From: Cyanophora paradoxa
Taxonomy: Eukaryota > Glaucocystophyceae > Cyanophorales > Cyanophoraceae
Direction: 5' to 3'
NCBI GenBank assembly: GCA_004431415.1
Contig: QPMI01000054.1
Coordinates: forward strand, 310,001 to 374,000
Length of the DNA stretch: 64,000 nucleotides
Part shown: positions 1-11,180 of the stretch, in pieces
Layout of the letters: the number at the start of each line of letters is the position of its first letter
How positions within the stretch are numbered: position 1 is the first letter of the stretch
Made by a program: the position numbers and the translations under genes
Notes under the pieces: generated by a model
The model's input: the letters and a program-made list of their open reading frames with translations, nothing else
What the model was told of the DNA's origin: nothing
The model's database searches: none

Positions 1-1106
1 TCGAAGCCGGCCGAGGACGCCGCCGCCCAGTACCGGCGGTGCCCCCGCGCCCGGCCCGCGCCCAGCCGCCTTGCGCCGCCTCACCTCGGGGGCAGGTGCG
101 CGGGGGCGGCGCTCTCGCTCTACGCCCACCTCCTCGTCCACCGCGGCGACGCCGTCGGCGCCGTCGTCTACTCCGCCCGCAACGTCCTCGTGCGCCCTCA
201 CTTTCGGGCCCCTCCTACCCCGGCCCTTCCCCTCCCTCACCCGCGCCCCCCTTCTCCCCTCAGATCGCGAGCCGGGAGCCGGCGAGCGCGGGGTACGCCG
301 AGGCCTGCGCCTTCATCTACAGCATTCTCACTGTGCGCGTACCCCCCCGGCTGTCCCCGGCTCGTATGATTTCCTTCCCTGATGCGGTCCCCTCCGCTCG
401 CCCGGCGCGCAGCGGGCGCGGGTGCACGGGAGGGCGGGGGCGTACCTGCGGCGGGCGCGGGAGATTGCGCGGCTCCCCGGCTGCGGGGGGGCCCTGGGGT
501 ACATCCTCTCCAACCAGGTGCCCCGCCCCGCCCCGCCCCGCCCCGCCCCGCCCCCCCGCCGCCCTGCTCCTTCCCTAACCGGACCCAACGCCAGGTGACG
601 AACCTGACGCTGCTGGGGCGGCTCGCGGAGGCCGAGGAGATGGGCGCCCGCGGCGCCCTCGAGGTCCGAGCGGCGCCCCGCCCCGCCCCGCCCCGGCAAT
701 CCCCCTCCCACTCCTCAACACTCTGAGATGCGACCCCCCCCCCCCGCGCCCGCGCGCCGCAGCTCGCCTCGTTGGGGACACGCGCGCCGCTTTCGAGGCG
801 CGCCCGCCCCTCCCCCGCCGGTCCCCCGCCCGCCCGTCCCCCCGCCGCTGAGGGCCGGTGCGGCGCAGGCGACGATGAACTCGGCGGCGGCGGCGCTCTT
901 CCGCGGCCGCTTCTCCGCCGCCGACGAGGCCTGCCTCGCCGTCGTCCGCCCCGCCCCGCCCCTCCCCCTGCAGCGCCCACTGATCGTTGTCGGCGCCTTA
1001 GATCCAGGACGCCCGCATGAGCTCCAACGCGGTGCGAAGCCTCCAACTTTGCGCGCGGCGGAGGACCGGGCGGAGGGGGGTACGGCGGACCGTGACGTCG
1101 GCGTAG
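1..1106 (+). CDS. 3' part of a TPR-like helical-repeat protein (5' truncated)
   Basis: The gene enters from the left edge. Splicing GTGCGC...CAG introns joins exons that read YAHLLVHRGDAVGAVVYSA, AEACAFIYSIL, VTNLTLLGRLAEAEEMGA and ALFRGRFSAADEACLA. Pairs of amphipathic, Ala/Leu-rich helices of about 35 residues resemble tetratricopeptide repeats, as at the C-terminus of large ATPase or cyclase-type regulators; no catalytic domain is inside the window. Introns are about 60-100 nt, C-rich on the sense strand, with acceptors such as CCCCTCAG. After the last acceptor (1000/1001) the frame stays open to TAG at 1104-1106. It is convergent with the next gene, whose stop is at 998-1000, so the two 3' ends seem to overlap by about 100 bp. 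Boundaries are approximate and the family call is weak. Confidence 0.45.
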
Positions 1107-4100
1107 AGCCCCGTGAGCTGGTCCGCCACCACGGCGCCTGCGGGGGGGGGGGGGGGGGGGGGGAGGGGTGCTCAGGGGCGGCGGGGGAGGCGGAGGGGAA
1201 GGCTGGGGCACCGCGGAGGTCGAAGGCGGTGGGGCCCTGGACGGTCAGCGGCTGCTTGTCCGTGTCCTCCCCGTCCATCGGACGGTACCGGAAGTTCAGC
1301 GTCTGCGCGGCGCGCCCGGGCCGTTCGTGCCCGCCCGAGAAGGGTACAGGACGGTGCAGCGGCGGGAAACTTCGCACCCGGGGATCGCGGACTTCGTCAA
1401 AGGACGCGAACTCGGCTATACCCCCGGACGAGAGGTCAATGCGGGGGGGAGACGCCGGCGTCTTGGGGTCCATCGTGACGTCACGGCTGAACGTCACCTG
1501 CCCGGGGGCTCGGCGCGGGGCCGGAGGCCGGAGCGGAAGCCGTGCGGGGGGGTACCTGAATGCGGATGGCGGGGGAGGAGGAGTCGATCGTCTTGCCGAG
1601 GTACGCGGCCGAGACCTGAGGGGGGGTGCGGCGTTGGCGGGGCCGGGGCAGGGGTACGCGGGCGGCGCGGCGCACGTCGACGATCTTCGGCGGCGCGGTG
1701 AAGACGAAGAAGGGCAGCTCGAGGCGGGTGGGGGCGGGCTGCAAGGGGGTACGGGATCAGCTCGGGGTAAGATGGGTAGGGGGGGTGGGCCCGCGCGGGG
1801 GGCTCGCTCGCCTTGAGGGCGAGGCGGGCGGGGAAGACGCCGTCGCGGCTGCGGATGGAGGGGCCGCGGGCGGCGAGGGCCTCGGGGTCCTGAATGGCGG
1901 TGGGTGCGCCCTCCACGGGGGGCGCCACGGCGTCGATGGGGTTGAAGGCGGTGGGCGTCGCGGGGTCCAGCCCGCAGACGGCCCCCTCGGGGATCTCGAA
2001 GGCGAAGAGCACGCCCGGGTCCTTGTAGTCCTCCCGCGTGTTGAAGCCTGCCCCAGGCGCGTCAGCGAAGCGGGGCGGGGCGGGCGGGGCGGGGCGGGGG
2101 GAGAGGGCGGAGCGGGAGGGGTTGGCGGACCCTCGACGAGGTCGAAGGGCCCGAGGGTGCCCGTCCGGATGTTCACCTTGAGCGGCTCCGACGAGACCCG
2201 CTCCCCCAGCACCCGGTTCTGCGCGGCGGCCGGGGCGGGGCTCAGGGGGCGGGGCCGGCGCAGAGGGGGCGGCCCGCGCTCGCTCGCCTCGAAGATGGCG
2301 CGGGCAGTGGCGTTGACGACGACCGGCCCGCAGCGCACGGGGATGAACGGCGCCCGCCGCCCCGCCCCCACCTGCCCGCCGCTTCGGCAGCGAAGGCAGG
2401 AAGGGGGGGTAAGGAGGGGCGGGGCGGGCCTGGACGGCGACGGGCTGGTCGTAGAAGACGGCGATGTAAATGACGTCCTTGACCGAGGCCGCCGCCCGCC
2501 CGGCCCCCGTCGCGTTCGAAGGAGGCCCGTACACCGTCTGCCCCGCGCCGCGCCGCCGGTCAGGGCTCCGGGAGGGGGGCCGGGCAGCGCGCCCCTCGGG
2601 GGCGGGGCGGGGCGCACGGGGAGGAAGAAGAGCCAGGAGCGGACGTACGGCTGCCCCGAGAACACCGTGTAGAGGGCGTTGCTGGCGGGGCGCGTGAGGC
2701 CAAGACGGGGCGCGCCTGCGGCGCGCGGGGCCTCGCTCGCTGGGGCGGGGCGCACAATTCCTGGTCGACGGGGATGGATGCCTTGTCGAGGGCGACGGCG
2801 CCGTCGAGCGCCGCGAGCAGGCTCCAGCCCCGCGAGCTGCCGGCCGCGTCGGAGGGGAAGGGAGGACGGGGCGGGGCGGGGCGGGCCTGTTGGAGGCGGC
2901 CTGGGGCTGGAGGACGCCGGCGCCGGCGGTCTGGTTGGAGAGGGGCCCCAGGGGGAAGCCGGCGTCCTGCGTCAGACCGCACTGCGCGTCCCTCGGCACC
3001 CGCCACGCGAACACCACGTGCGAGACCCGCAGCAGGCCCTGCCCCCCCCCGCTCAGCGAGGGAGGAGGAGGAGGGGGCGGGCGGAGAAGGAGCGTCGGGG
3101 CACCGATCCGACGAGCTCGGTGGCGTCGTACGTCTCGTTGTAGGCGAAGACGGCCGGCACGGGCGTAGCCGCCCCGCCCCGCCCGCCGCACGTCAGGTTC
3201 AGGTACGGCGTCCCCGGCGCCGGCAGCGACCTGCGGGTGGGCGGTTGGGGCGGCTCGGGGCGGGCGGCGCCGCGCGGGAGACGGTGCGAGCGAGAGGGCG
3301 CACGAGGCGTCGGCCCAGCCGCCGGGCCCGCGGACGACGACGCGCTCCGAGTAGACTGCGGGGCGGCGTCAGCGTGGGGGGGGGGGGGGGGGGGGGGGGC
3401 GGGGGGGGGGCGGAGGGGCGGGGGCACCGTAGACGAGGAAGACGACCTCGCCCGTGCGGGCGATCTTCGGGGGCACGTAGGCGGCGCCGGTGGCGCTGGC
3501 GGCCTTGGCCGCCGTGAAGTCGCGCGGGTGCGTCTTCACGGTGAAGAAGGTGCGGAGGACCGAGGGGTCGTCCGCCTGCACGAGGAAGGGCACCGAGCCG
3601 GGCGGCGGCAGCGTCGCCAGGACCTCGTAGTCGTCCAGGCTCGCCACCAGGCCCGTCGCGTTCTCCAGCTTCGCGCCCTCGATGGCGAGGGTGCCCCGCG
3701 AGCCGATGCCGCACGCGTTGCCACGCCGCACCGTCGCCGCGAACTGCGGCAGGCGGGGCTCAGGCGGCTGCCTGCCTTGTTTTGGGTGGTGGGCCGGACC
3801 TGGGCGTAGTAGACGGTCGTGTAGGCGTACCCGTACGTGAAGGACGAGTACTCCAGCTCCTGCCGCACCGAGACGCCCGTGAACGTGGCCACTTGCTTCG
3901 GGGCCCCCCTCGCCTGGTCCGAGCAGCTGCCGCGCCGCGCCGCGTCGGAGAGGGCGGGCGGGAAGCGCGGGGCGCGGGCCGGGGCGCGGGCGCACGTGTA
4001 GGTGAAGTAGGGCGGCGAGGCGCCGGCCTTTGGCTCCACCATCTCGCCGAATTTGATCTCGAACGTGATGGCGTCCCCGGGCAACGCCACCGGCACCGCT

Positions 4101-6679
4101 GCGCCCGCGCGCTTAAGACAAGCTGGGGGTGGCGGCGGGGGCTGAGGCGTACACGAGTAGTCGCCGGCGTAGAGGAAGGCGAAGGGGTCGCCCGAGGCGG
4201 CGGCGGCGGCGGCGACCGAGGCGGGGTCCCCCTTGAAGACGTTGGTGAGGAGCGCCTGCGGCTCGGGCGCCGAGATCGCGAAGCCGAAGAGCGCCCATTT
4301 GTTCTCGCCAGTGGCCGTCTGCCACAATGTCTGGTCGATGGCCGACTGCGCTTCAAATCTGTCCAGAACCGCTTCGACAACCTCTGCGGCGGCAGCCGGG
4401 CCAGGTCGGCGCCGAAGGGCGGAGGGCGGAGGGAGAGGGGGGAGGGCCGCGCGCCGCACCGCCTCTGGTGACGTTTGCGCCGGGCCTGATGCTGTACTTG
4501 TCGCACGCGTCCTTGCGAGTCACCTGCCACGGAGAGTCGGCGGGGCGAGGGGGCCGCCGCCGCGGCGCGCGGGGCGGTGGAGGCGTTCGACGCACGTTGT
4601 AGCGGAAGAGAAGGCCGCGGCGGGCGAGCCCGTCGTCGTAGGAGCAGTCGGCGGTCGGGCCCACAATGCCCCCGCACTCCACTGCGCGGCGCGTCGCGTC
4701 GCGTCCTGCCGCGGCGCGGGGGAGCGAGCGCACCGTACGTCCGGTCGGGCACGTACTCCGGCCCCGCGGCGCTCCCCAGGCAGCCCTTGGTCGGGTCCGC
4801 CGAGCAGGGTTGCACCGTCTCCGCGAACCTGGCCGTGCGGGGCTCGCCGCAAGTGAATGCGAGAGTCGGGGGCGGCGCGTTCGTCTTGATCTGCGGGGGG
4901 CACGGTCACTGGGGCGGGGGCGGAGGTGCACGGGGGTACGAGCCTGCACGGCCTCGCTGTAGGAGACGAAGAACTCGAGGGTCGCCCCGGGCCCCACCGC
5001 CTCGTCTGCCCCGCCCCCGCCGCCCGTTAGAGGCGCGGCGCGGCGCGGCGCCAACGCCTCAGAGGCGCACATCGGAAGCCGCCGACGCTGTCGTAGAGGA
5101 CGGTGGTCTTGGGGAGGACGGGGGAGGAGCCCCAGAGGCGGGCGCGGAGGCCCTCGACCTTGGGCACGCTGCGCACCACCGTGGGGTACTCCAGGTAGGG
5201 GCTGGAGTCCAGCGTCGGTGATAACGCCGCCTGGTCCGAGACGGCCTCCACCGTGCCTGCGGCCCGGCCCCGTCGGAGAGGGTCCGGCGGGCAGGGGGCG
5301 CCCCCGCGCACCGGAGAAGGTCGCCAGGTCGACGCGGAACGCTGAGCGGGAGCCTGACCCGTACTCGTCGCAGTCGTCCCCGCGGGCCACTTTGTAGGCA
5401 AAGAGGAGGCCCTGGGGCGCCAGGGGGGAGCTCATGGACAAGCGGTCCGCGGGGGCCGGCGGGACGGTGTAGGCGCCGGCCCAGCGGCCGTACAGGCTCG
5501 GCCCGGCGTCGGAGCCCACGCAGGGGTCCGTCGGGGAGCTCGCGCATGGCACCACCTTGTCCACGAGGTCCATCCCCCGGCTGCGAGGGGGGTATTGTGA
5601 TTCTCATGCGACACGGATGAAGGGGGTAGCGGGGGGTACGGCGCACGAGGTGGCGCCGCAGGTGGCGTTGAGGGTGATGGCGCCGTTCGCCTGGACGGGC
5701 TCGGAGAAGCTGAAGTACACGAGGAAGACCGTACCAAACCTGCGCGGGCGCGGCTCGAGTCGGATGGGGCGAGAGGAGGGGGGGGGGAGGGGGGGGGCGA
5801 AGGGTTGGGCGCGGCGCACTTGGAGATGGGGCGACCGGCCGCCTCGTAATCACTGGGCGCAGGGTTCTCGGGGCGCGATGCTGCCGGCGTGTTGACGTCG
5901 AGCGTGGCGCGGGCCCCCAGCAACTTGGGCGCGCCTGCGCGGCGTCAGGTGTCTGCGCGGCCGCACGCGGGAGGGCGGCCGGGGGGGCGGCGCACCGGCG
6001 ATGATCAGCTGCTCGTACAGCTCCACTGGATAGGAGGAAAGGGAGATCCCGTCGATCGTGTAGTCCCCGGTGGCCTTCGGCGCTGCCGGCGCGTCAAAAA
6101 AAAGCGGCGGGACGCGCGTGGCATGGCATTCCACACGCACCGGTGTCCGCGATGGAAGAGAGAGAGATGTAGGAGCCCCACCCCGCGAAGGAGCAGGACG
6201 CCGCGCGCTTCACCGTGTATTTGAAGTATATGTAATCCGACGATGAGGTCGGTTCGGCATACGCCGTTTGCTCCGATTCGCCGCAGGTGAACGTGAGCGC
6301 TGCGCTCGCAAGTCAGCTGCCAGCTGCGGTGCGCGGCGGTGGGCCGCGCTCGAGGCGCGCACTCGGGCAGTCGCCGCCGTCCTCGGGAGGGCCGGCGGTG
6401 CAGCTGTCGATGGTGATGTACTCATCGAAAGCGACAACAATGTAGAACGAGTCCGGCGTTCCCACTCCAGTGTTCTTATATGTGTTGTCGATTGGGTAGG
6501 TGATGCTGCTGAAATAGGTGTAGGAGACGGTGGCGGGGGTCTGCGCGGCCGCGTTCTGTAAGAAGCCGCCGTGCGCGCAGCGGGCCGAGGGCGTGGCTCA
6601 CCGGCTGGGCATTAGCTCGCGACAAGCATGCTATCAGCACCAGCGCGAGGCCCAGCGCAGCGCTCAGCTGCCGCCCCAT
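998..6679 (-). CDS. Large secreted protein with tandem beta-sandwich-like repeats
   Basis: The start ATG (6677-6679) opens a clear signal peptide: MGRQLSAALGLALVLIACLS, then RANAQ. A 45-nt GTGAGC...TTACAG intron follows. Downstream are at least five related modules of roughly 150-200 residues. Each has a line like LLFAYKVARGDDCDEYGSG, LFRYNV plus KDACDKYS, or LLFAFEIPEGAVCGLD, and a line like FLVYFSFSEPVQANGAITL, FFVSYSEAVQA or IYIAVFYDQPVAVQA. The SEPVQA-type strand followed by IT-L recalls bacterial Ig-like (SbsA/Big_5) domains, but no family is firmly recognised. The C-terminus reads LTGLYADVTVRR and can extend to TAA at 998-1000. There is no transmembrane segment near the end, so it is probably extracellular or cell-wall associated. 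About 20 small introns are C-rich on the coding strand. Individual exon edges are not all resolved. Confidence 0.6.
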
Positions 6680-7376
6680 CGTGCAGCTATTCTGGCGCTG
6701 AGCGCTAGCGGAGCAGGCGGGACGGCGCCAAATCTCGTAAATCCCACTCCGATCCAATGCTAAGTGCACGGATGCGGAGCGCTCCTGGTGTGCGTGCCAA
6801 GTTGGCGCTTGGGGCCGGGTGCTACCAGAAGTGGTACCGGAGCCTAGCTTGCCGCAAGAAAGCAAGCAGCCTGGCAGATAAGCCGGTGGGGACAGGCCGG
6901 CGGGCTGTTCGAGGCACCCAAACGACGCAAGTAACGGATGAACCTGTAGCCCCCAAGGGCTCGCCCCAGGGGTCAAAGTTCTGACTTCATTCAATCGCGC
7001 GCCCCCCCGCGCGCGCGGGCCGCACCAGCTAGCATGCTTGAAATTGGAGAGCGAGAGCCAGCGCTTCGTCTGGCCCCGCGCGGGCGGCCCTAGTGCTCAC
7101 GGCGTCGAAGCTTGTGAGTGCATGCGGAAGCAAGCCACGAGCACTAGTTACACATACAGGCTGGCAATCACAAGACTGCCGAGCATCCCGGTGTGCCACG
7201 ATGTTTTCCTGTCTACGCCTAGCGAGAAATATGAGAGAGGATGGGGCTGCTGGACTGGTGCCGGAAGAGGAAGCGGAATGGACGGAGCGGACGGCCGCGG
7301 GCGGGAAGGGGCGCCGCAGGGCGGGCCCGACGGGGGAAGCGAAGAACGCGGAAGGGAGGCGGGCGGGGGCTACACG
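6680..7376. other. Intergenic region between two minus-strand genes
   Basis: About 700 bp upstream of the secreted repeat protein and downstream of the WD40 gene. No convincing exon, RNA gene or repeat is visible. It presumably holds the promoter of the minus-strand gene starting at 6679 and the 3' end of the WD40 gene. Confidence 0.4.
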
Positions 7377-9078
7377 CTACACGCGGAGGATCTGGAGCTT
7401 GTTGGAGAAGGCGATGGCGACCCAGTCGGGCTGCGCCGCCGACCACTGCAGCTGGTTGATCTCCGCCTCCGCCTTGTACGCCAGGATCGGGTCTGCGCGC
7501 TGCGTTTGAGAGGCAGAACACAGGCTGCGGCGCTGCGGGGGCGCCGCGGACCCTCGATGGGCTTGGGCATCTGGGAGAGGTCCCAGATGAGGGCCTGCGG
7601 GGGAGGAAGGCGTCAGGGGGGCAGCGGGGGGCGGTGGTAGGGGCGGGGCGGGGCGGGCCTGGGAGTCGTCGGCGGCGGTGCAGACGTGGCAGGAGGAGTG
7701 CGGGGCCCAGGCGATGGCGTTCACGCAGGCGAGGTGCCCGTAGAGCTCCGCCACCGGGTGCGACGGCGCCCTGCCCGCCCCGCGCCCGCCCGGTCGGGCG
7801 GCTGCCGCGGCTGCGGCGGCGGCGGCGGCGGGGCGCACCGGATGTCGAGGATGATGACCTTGCCCTGGTCCATGATGATCGTGGCGAGGTAGTTCGGGTC
7901 CTGCGGGGGGGCCTCGGCGGGCCGCCGGCGGGCGCGCGGAGGGGCGGGGAGAGGGGCCGGCGCGCCTGCTTGTTCCAGGCGAGCCGGAGGAGGGGCATCA
8001 TCTCGTCGGACTCGTAGATGATGGTCGAGTGCTCGAGGCTCCTGCGGGGCCGTCGGCCACTGCGCCCCGGCGCGGCGCGGCGCGGCGCGGCGGCGCGGCG
8101 CGGCGCGGACCTGAGATCGAACATGCGCACGGAGCCGTCCGCGCCGACGGACGCGAAGATGTCCTGCGGAGGAGCGCGTCAGCGGGCGGCGCGGCGCGGA
8201 GCGCGGCGCGGCGGCGCGGGGCGGCGGCGCGCCTTGTCCCGCGTCTTGAAGGCGATGTCGAACACCTCCTTGTCGTGCGCGATCAGCTGAGTCTGCGCTC
8301 TTTGCTCCTGCGCACGCGCCGGTCGACGCTCAGCGCGGAATGCGGCGCGCGGAGCTGCAGCGGCCCGCGGCGACTGCGGGCGGGGGCTTCGGGGCCGCCC
8401 ACCTCGATGTTCCAGATTGTGCACGTCGTGTCTATGCTAGAGGTACCGATGATGGCCGGATCCGCCTCGTTCCAGTCGAACGAGGTGAGAGGGGCGCAGA
8501 ATTCGCTGTTCTTGTTCTGCGCGAGGGGCAGGGCGGGCGGTTCGGCGTCAGCGCGGCGCCGCGGCGCAGGCGCGACCGCGTGGCGGCTGCACGCACGTTG
8601 TTGAGCAAGCACTTCATGTTGGGGCGCCCATTCTTGTCGATCTCCCATATCCGCAGGTAGTCGCCCGTCGTCGCCAGCAGATCCTGGTCGAAGCGGCTGG
8701 GCATCCACTGGATCTTCGTAGTGGGATACGGGTGGTCGAACTGCCCCGTCGGCTTGAAGGACTCGGACTCCTCGTCGAGCTGGATGATCTCAACCTGCCG
8801 CGATCCCGGTGAGCCGCCGCATTCCGCCCGACGCCGAGCGACGCGAAACACATCCAGTCCCCATACCTTGTTGCTATACTCCTCGATGAAGCTCCCCAGC
8901 GCAAGGCGGAACTTTTGGTCGGGGCGGACGCTCCAGTTCATGCCGTAGATGGGCCATTGCGCCTCATACGTGTAGATCTCTGCAAGAACGTCCGGCAAGC
9001 ACTCGTCGGGCCCTGGCTCTCGGGACGCGGGGGTGACGGCGGGAACCTCGCACCTTTCTTCTTCGCCTCGGTCGTCAT
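7377..9078 (-). CDS. DCAF7: DCAF7/WDR68/TTG1-type WD40 adaptor protein
   Basis: Eleven exons (9078-9054, 8979-8867, 8794-8597, 8516-8403, 8292-8233, 8163-8111, 8041-7966, 7900-7839, 7770-7659, 7594-7552, 7492-7377) sum to 972 nt, a 323-residue protein with no frame break. Diagnostic stretches are [104 protein letters not shown] and the C-terminal QILRV. They match the DCAF7/AN11/TTG1 family, usually about 340 residues, over its whole length. Family members are seven-bladed propeller scaffolds for DYRK/HIPK kinases, CUL4-DDB1 ligases or bHLH-MYB complexes. Three of the ten introns start with GC (8232, 7965, 7658). The start MTTEAKKK fits the family's short N-terminus. It is divergent from the gene at 9433. 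Confidence 0.95.
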
Positions 9079-9432
9079 CGCGACGACGCTGCTGTCCCTC
9101 AGGCGCTCAGAGCCTCACCGGAGCATGCAGGGAAGGCAGCGAGAAGGTCGCAAAGGGGGGTACAGTGCGTTTCGTCCGTTGTACCCCCAAAGATGCGATT
9201 GGCGTTCTGCGGCGCTCCTCTGCCGCCAGCAGCGCGAGGCGACGCGGGTAGGCATGTGTCGCTCGCCGAGTCCAGTCGGCTAGCCGCGCGCGCCCTCCTC
9301 CGCGCGCGGCGGAGGCGACAAGCCGACGGCGACGCGGCGCGGCCTCGTTGGGCCGCGGAGCCGCCTCCCGCGCCGCGGCCGGTCTTCGCGTTGCACGGCG
9401 CCCCGGCCTCGGACTCGGAGGAGGCCGACCGC
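9079..9432. promoter_or_regulatory. Shared upstream region of divergent genes
   Basis: The 354 bp between the start codons of the WD40 gene (9078, minus) and the membrane-protein gene (9433, plus) must carry both 5' UTRs and both promoters. No TATA-like element stands out. An upstream in-frame ATG at 9193 is possible for the plus gene, but its predicted peptide is Arg/Ala-rich and looks non-coding. Confidence 0.45.
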
Positions 9433-10681
9433 ATGGACTCAATCAAGGCCGGCCTCGCGGGTGCGCCGCCGCCGCCGCGTCGCGCGGGAATCCGGCGACG
9501 GCTGCCTGCTTCATCTTGAATCCGACCCCCTCGCGCGGCCTGCGCAGCGGCGCACACGGCGACGGTGGTCTACGACGGGCTGCGGCTACTGGCGACGGCG
9601 GCCGTGAGCGACGAGGCGGTGCGGGCGGCCCTCGACCTCGACTCCACCGCATCCTTCGTCTACGGCGTCGCCGGTGCGCCCGCCGCGCCCGCCGGCGCCC
9701 CAGGTCTCCAAGCTTCAGCTGCGCGGCCCTCGCCTCCCCGAGCTGCCGCGGCGGCGCCCGGAAGGGCTGGCCCTTGGCTTCGAATTTTAAGAGCCGCTTC
9801 CTCTCCTGAAGCTCACCGTCCGAGCTGCAACGGCGCCCCGCGCCGCCTAAGGCCCGCCTTTAGCCTTGCGGTTTGCGAGCGGAGATTCCTCTCAAAGTCT
9901 CGCACTCGCCTAGCTACACATGCATAGTTCTCCCGCCGCGTCTTCCCCCCCCCCCCCCCCCCCCCTCCCCCCCTCCGCCCCGCTCCTCCTCCGGCTCGCC
10001 CCCCTTTTGCCCCCCTCCGCCGCGGCCCGCCCCACCGCCTCTGTCCGCGCGGAGCCTCCGCCGCACGGCCCACAGCGCCGTCCCTCTCTCCGCCCCGCCG
10101 ACCCCTGACCCGCCCCGTCCGCAGGCACCTTCACCTCGGGCTTCTTCATGGGCATCATATTCCGGTGCCCCCGCCCGCGCCCTCCCCCCTCCCACCCAGC
10201 TGACGCCCGGGGGGTACAGCTACGTCGTGCGGGAGGACCTCGACAACGACCACCTGAAGGAGGGGGTCGCCCTCGGCGTGCGTACCCCCCTCCTCGCCCG
10301 TTCTCCTCGACGCCGACGGGCGCCGACGCGGGGCGGGGCGGGCGGCAGTTCGGGATGTGCCGGCTCATGGGGGCGGTGCAGCGCTCCGTCGAGGCCGGCC
10401 TGCTGCGGGTGCCCCTCCCCTGGGCCCCCGACTTCCTCCCCTCCCTCCCCGCCACCCTCCAGTCCCCCCCCGTCGCCGCCCTCGCCATCGACGTGCGCCC
10501 CGCCCCTCGGCCCCAGAGGGCCGCACGCGCCTCTGAGCCGCGCCGGGCGCAGGGGGCGATCGGCTTCGCGATGTTCCTCGCGGCGGGGGCCGCCGTGGCG
10601 GCGCTGCTCGAGCGCGGCCTCATCCCCACCTTCCCCTGCAACCCCGCCACCCGCCCCCGCGACCCGGGCCCCCCCGACTGA
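9433..10681 (+). CDS. Small unknown membrane protein, 174 residues
   Basis: Six exons (9433-9460, 9548-9673, 10125-10164, 10220-10277, 10349-10492, 10553-10681) sum to 525 nt and stay in frame. The protein starts MDSIKAGLAAAHTATVVYDG. It has a hydrophobic segment rich in small residues (YGVAGTFTSGFFMGIIF), a charged stretch YVVREDLDNDHLKEG, a conserved-looking FGMCRLMGAVQRSVEAGLL and a second hydrophobic segment (GFAMFLAAGAAVAALL). Two membrane spans are therefore likely. I do not recognise the family. Intron 2 (9674-10124) is the odd one at 451 nt, with a long C homopolymer near 9949-9964. The stop TGA is at 10679-10681. Frame closure over six exons supports a real gene; the function is unknown. 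Confidence 0.7.
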
Positions 10682-11180
10682 CCGCGAGCCTCGGCCTCGG
10701 CCCCCGAGCTCCCCTAGATTCCACTGCCTTCCCCTCGCCGTGAAATCTTGCCTTCGAGCAGTGCATGCGCAATTCCTGGCCATAGCGTTTCCTTCTTTTA
10801 CGAAATTCCGACTTCTTCCGAGCTCGAAATCAAAAAATCAAATTAATTCTGAGGCGCCGCGCCCGGTGCCGCATGGAGCCCTCAGCAGCACTCGAGCTCG
10901 CAGCAGCTTGCATCTGGCCCGGCGGGCGAGCTCGCGTGCGGCGCGTCGCGCGGGACCGTCGGACTCGCGCCTTGATCATGATCATGAGCAAGACACGACG
11001 GAGTCGCGGTCGTCGGTGAATCCTGGAGTTGGAGCGCGCGCTGCATGCGCAGCCGTCGCTGGCCGGCCTGGCGTCGGCGCCGGCTCTCTGCCAGCCACGA
11101 GTCAGCCACAGCCTGGTGAGAGCCTGGCCTCAGAGCCAGCCGGTACCGGTACCGCAATTAACTGCCATCCCTCTGGAGCA
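10682..11180. other. Intergenic spacer
   Basis: Lower-GC spacer between two plus-strand genes, containing an A/T-rich patch near 10800-10850. No exon with family similarity is visible. It probably holds the 3' UTR of the upstream gene and the promoter of the dioxygenase gene. Confidence 0.4.

Noticed and set aside
1494-3191. Very long minus-strand single frame as one exon
   Set aside because: GC-rich DNA lacks stop codons. Domain-like text switches frame at GY...AG borders, so this is a mix of exons and C-rich introns of the secreted repeat protein.
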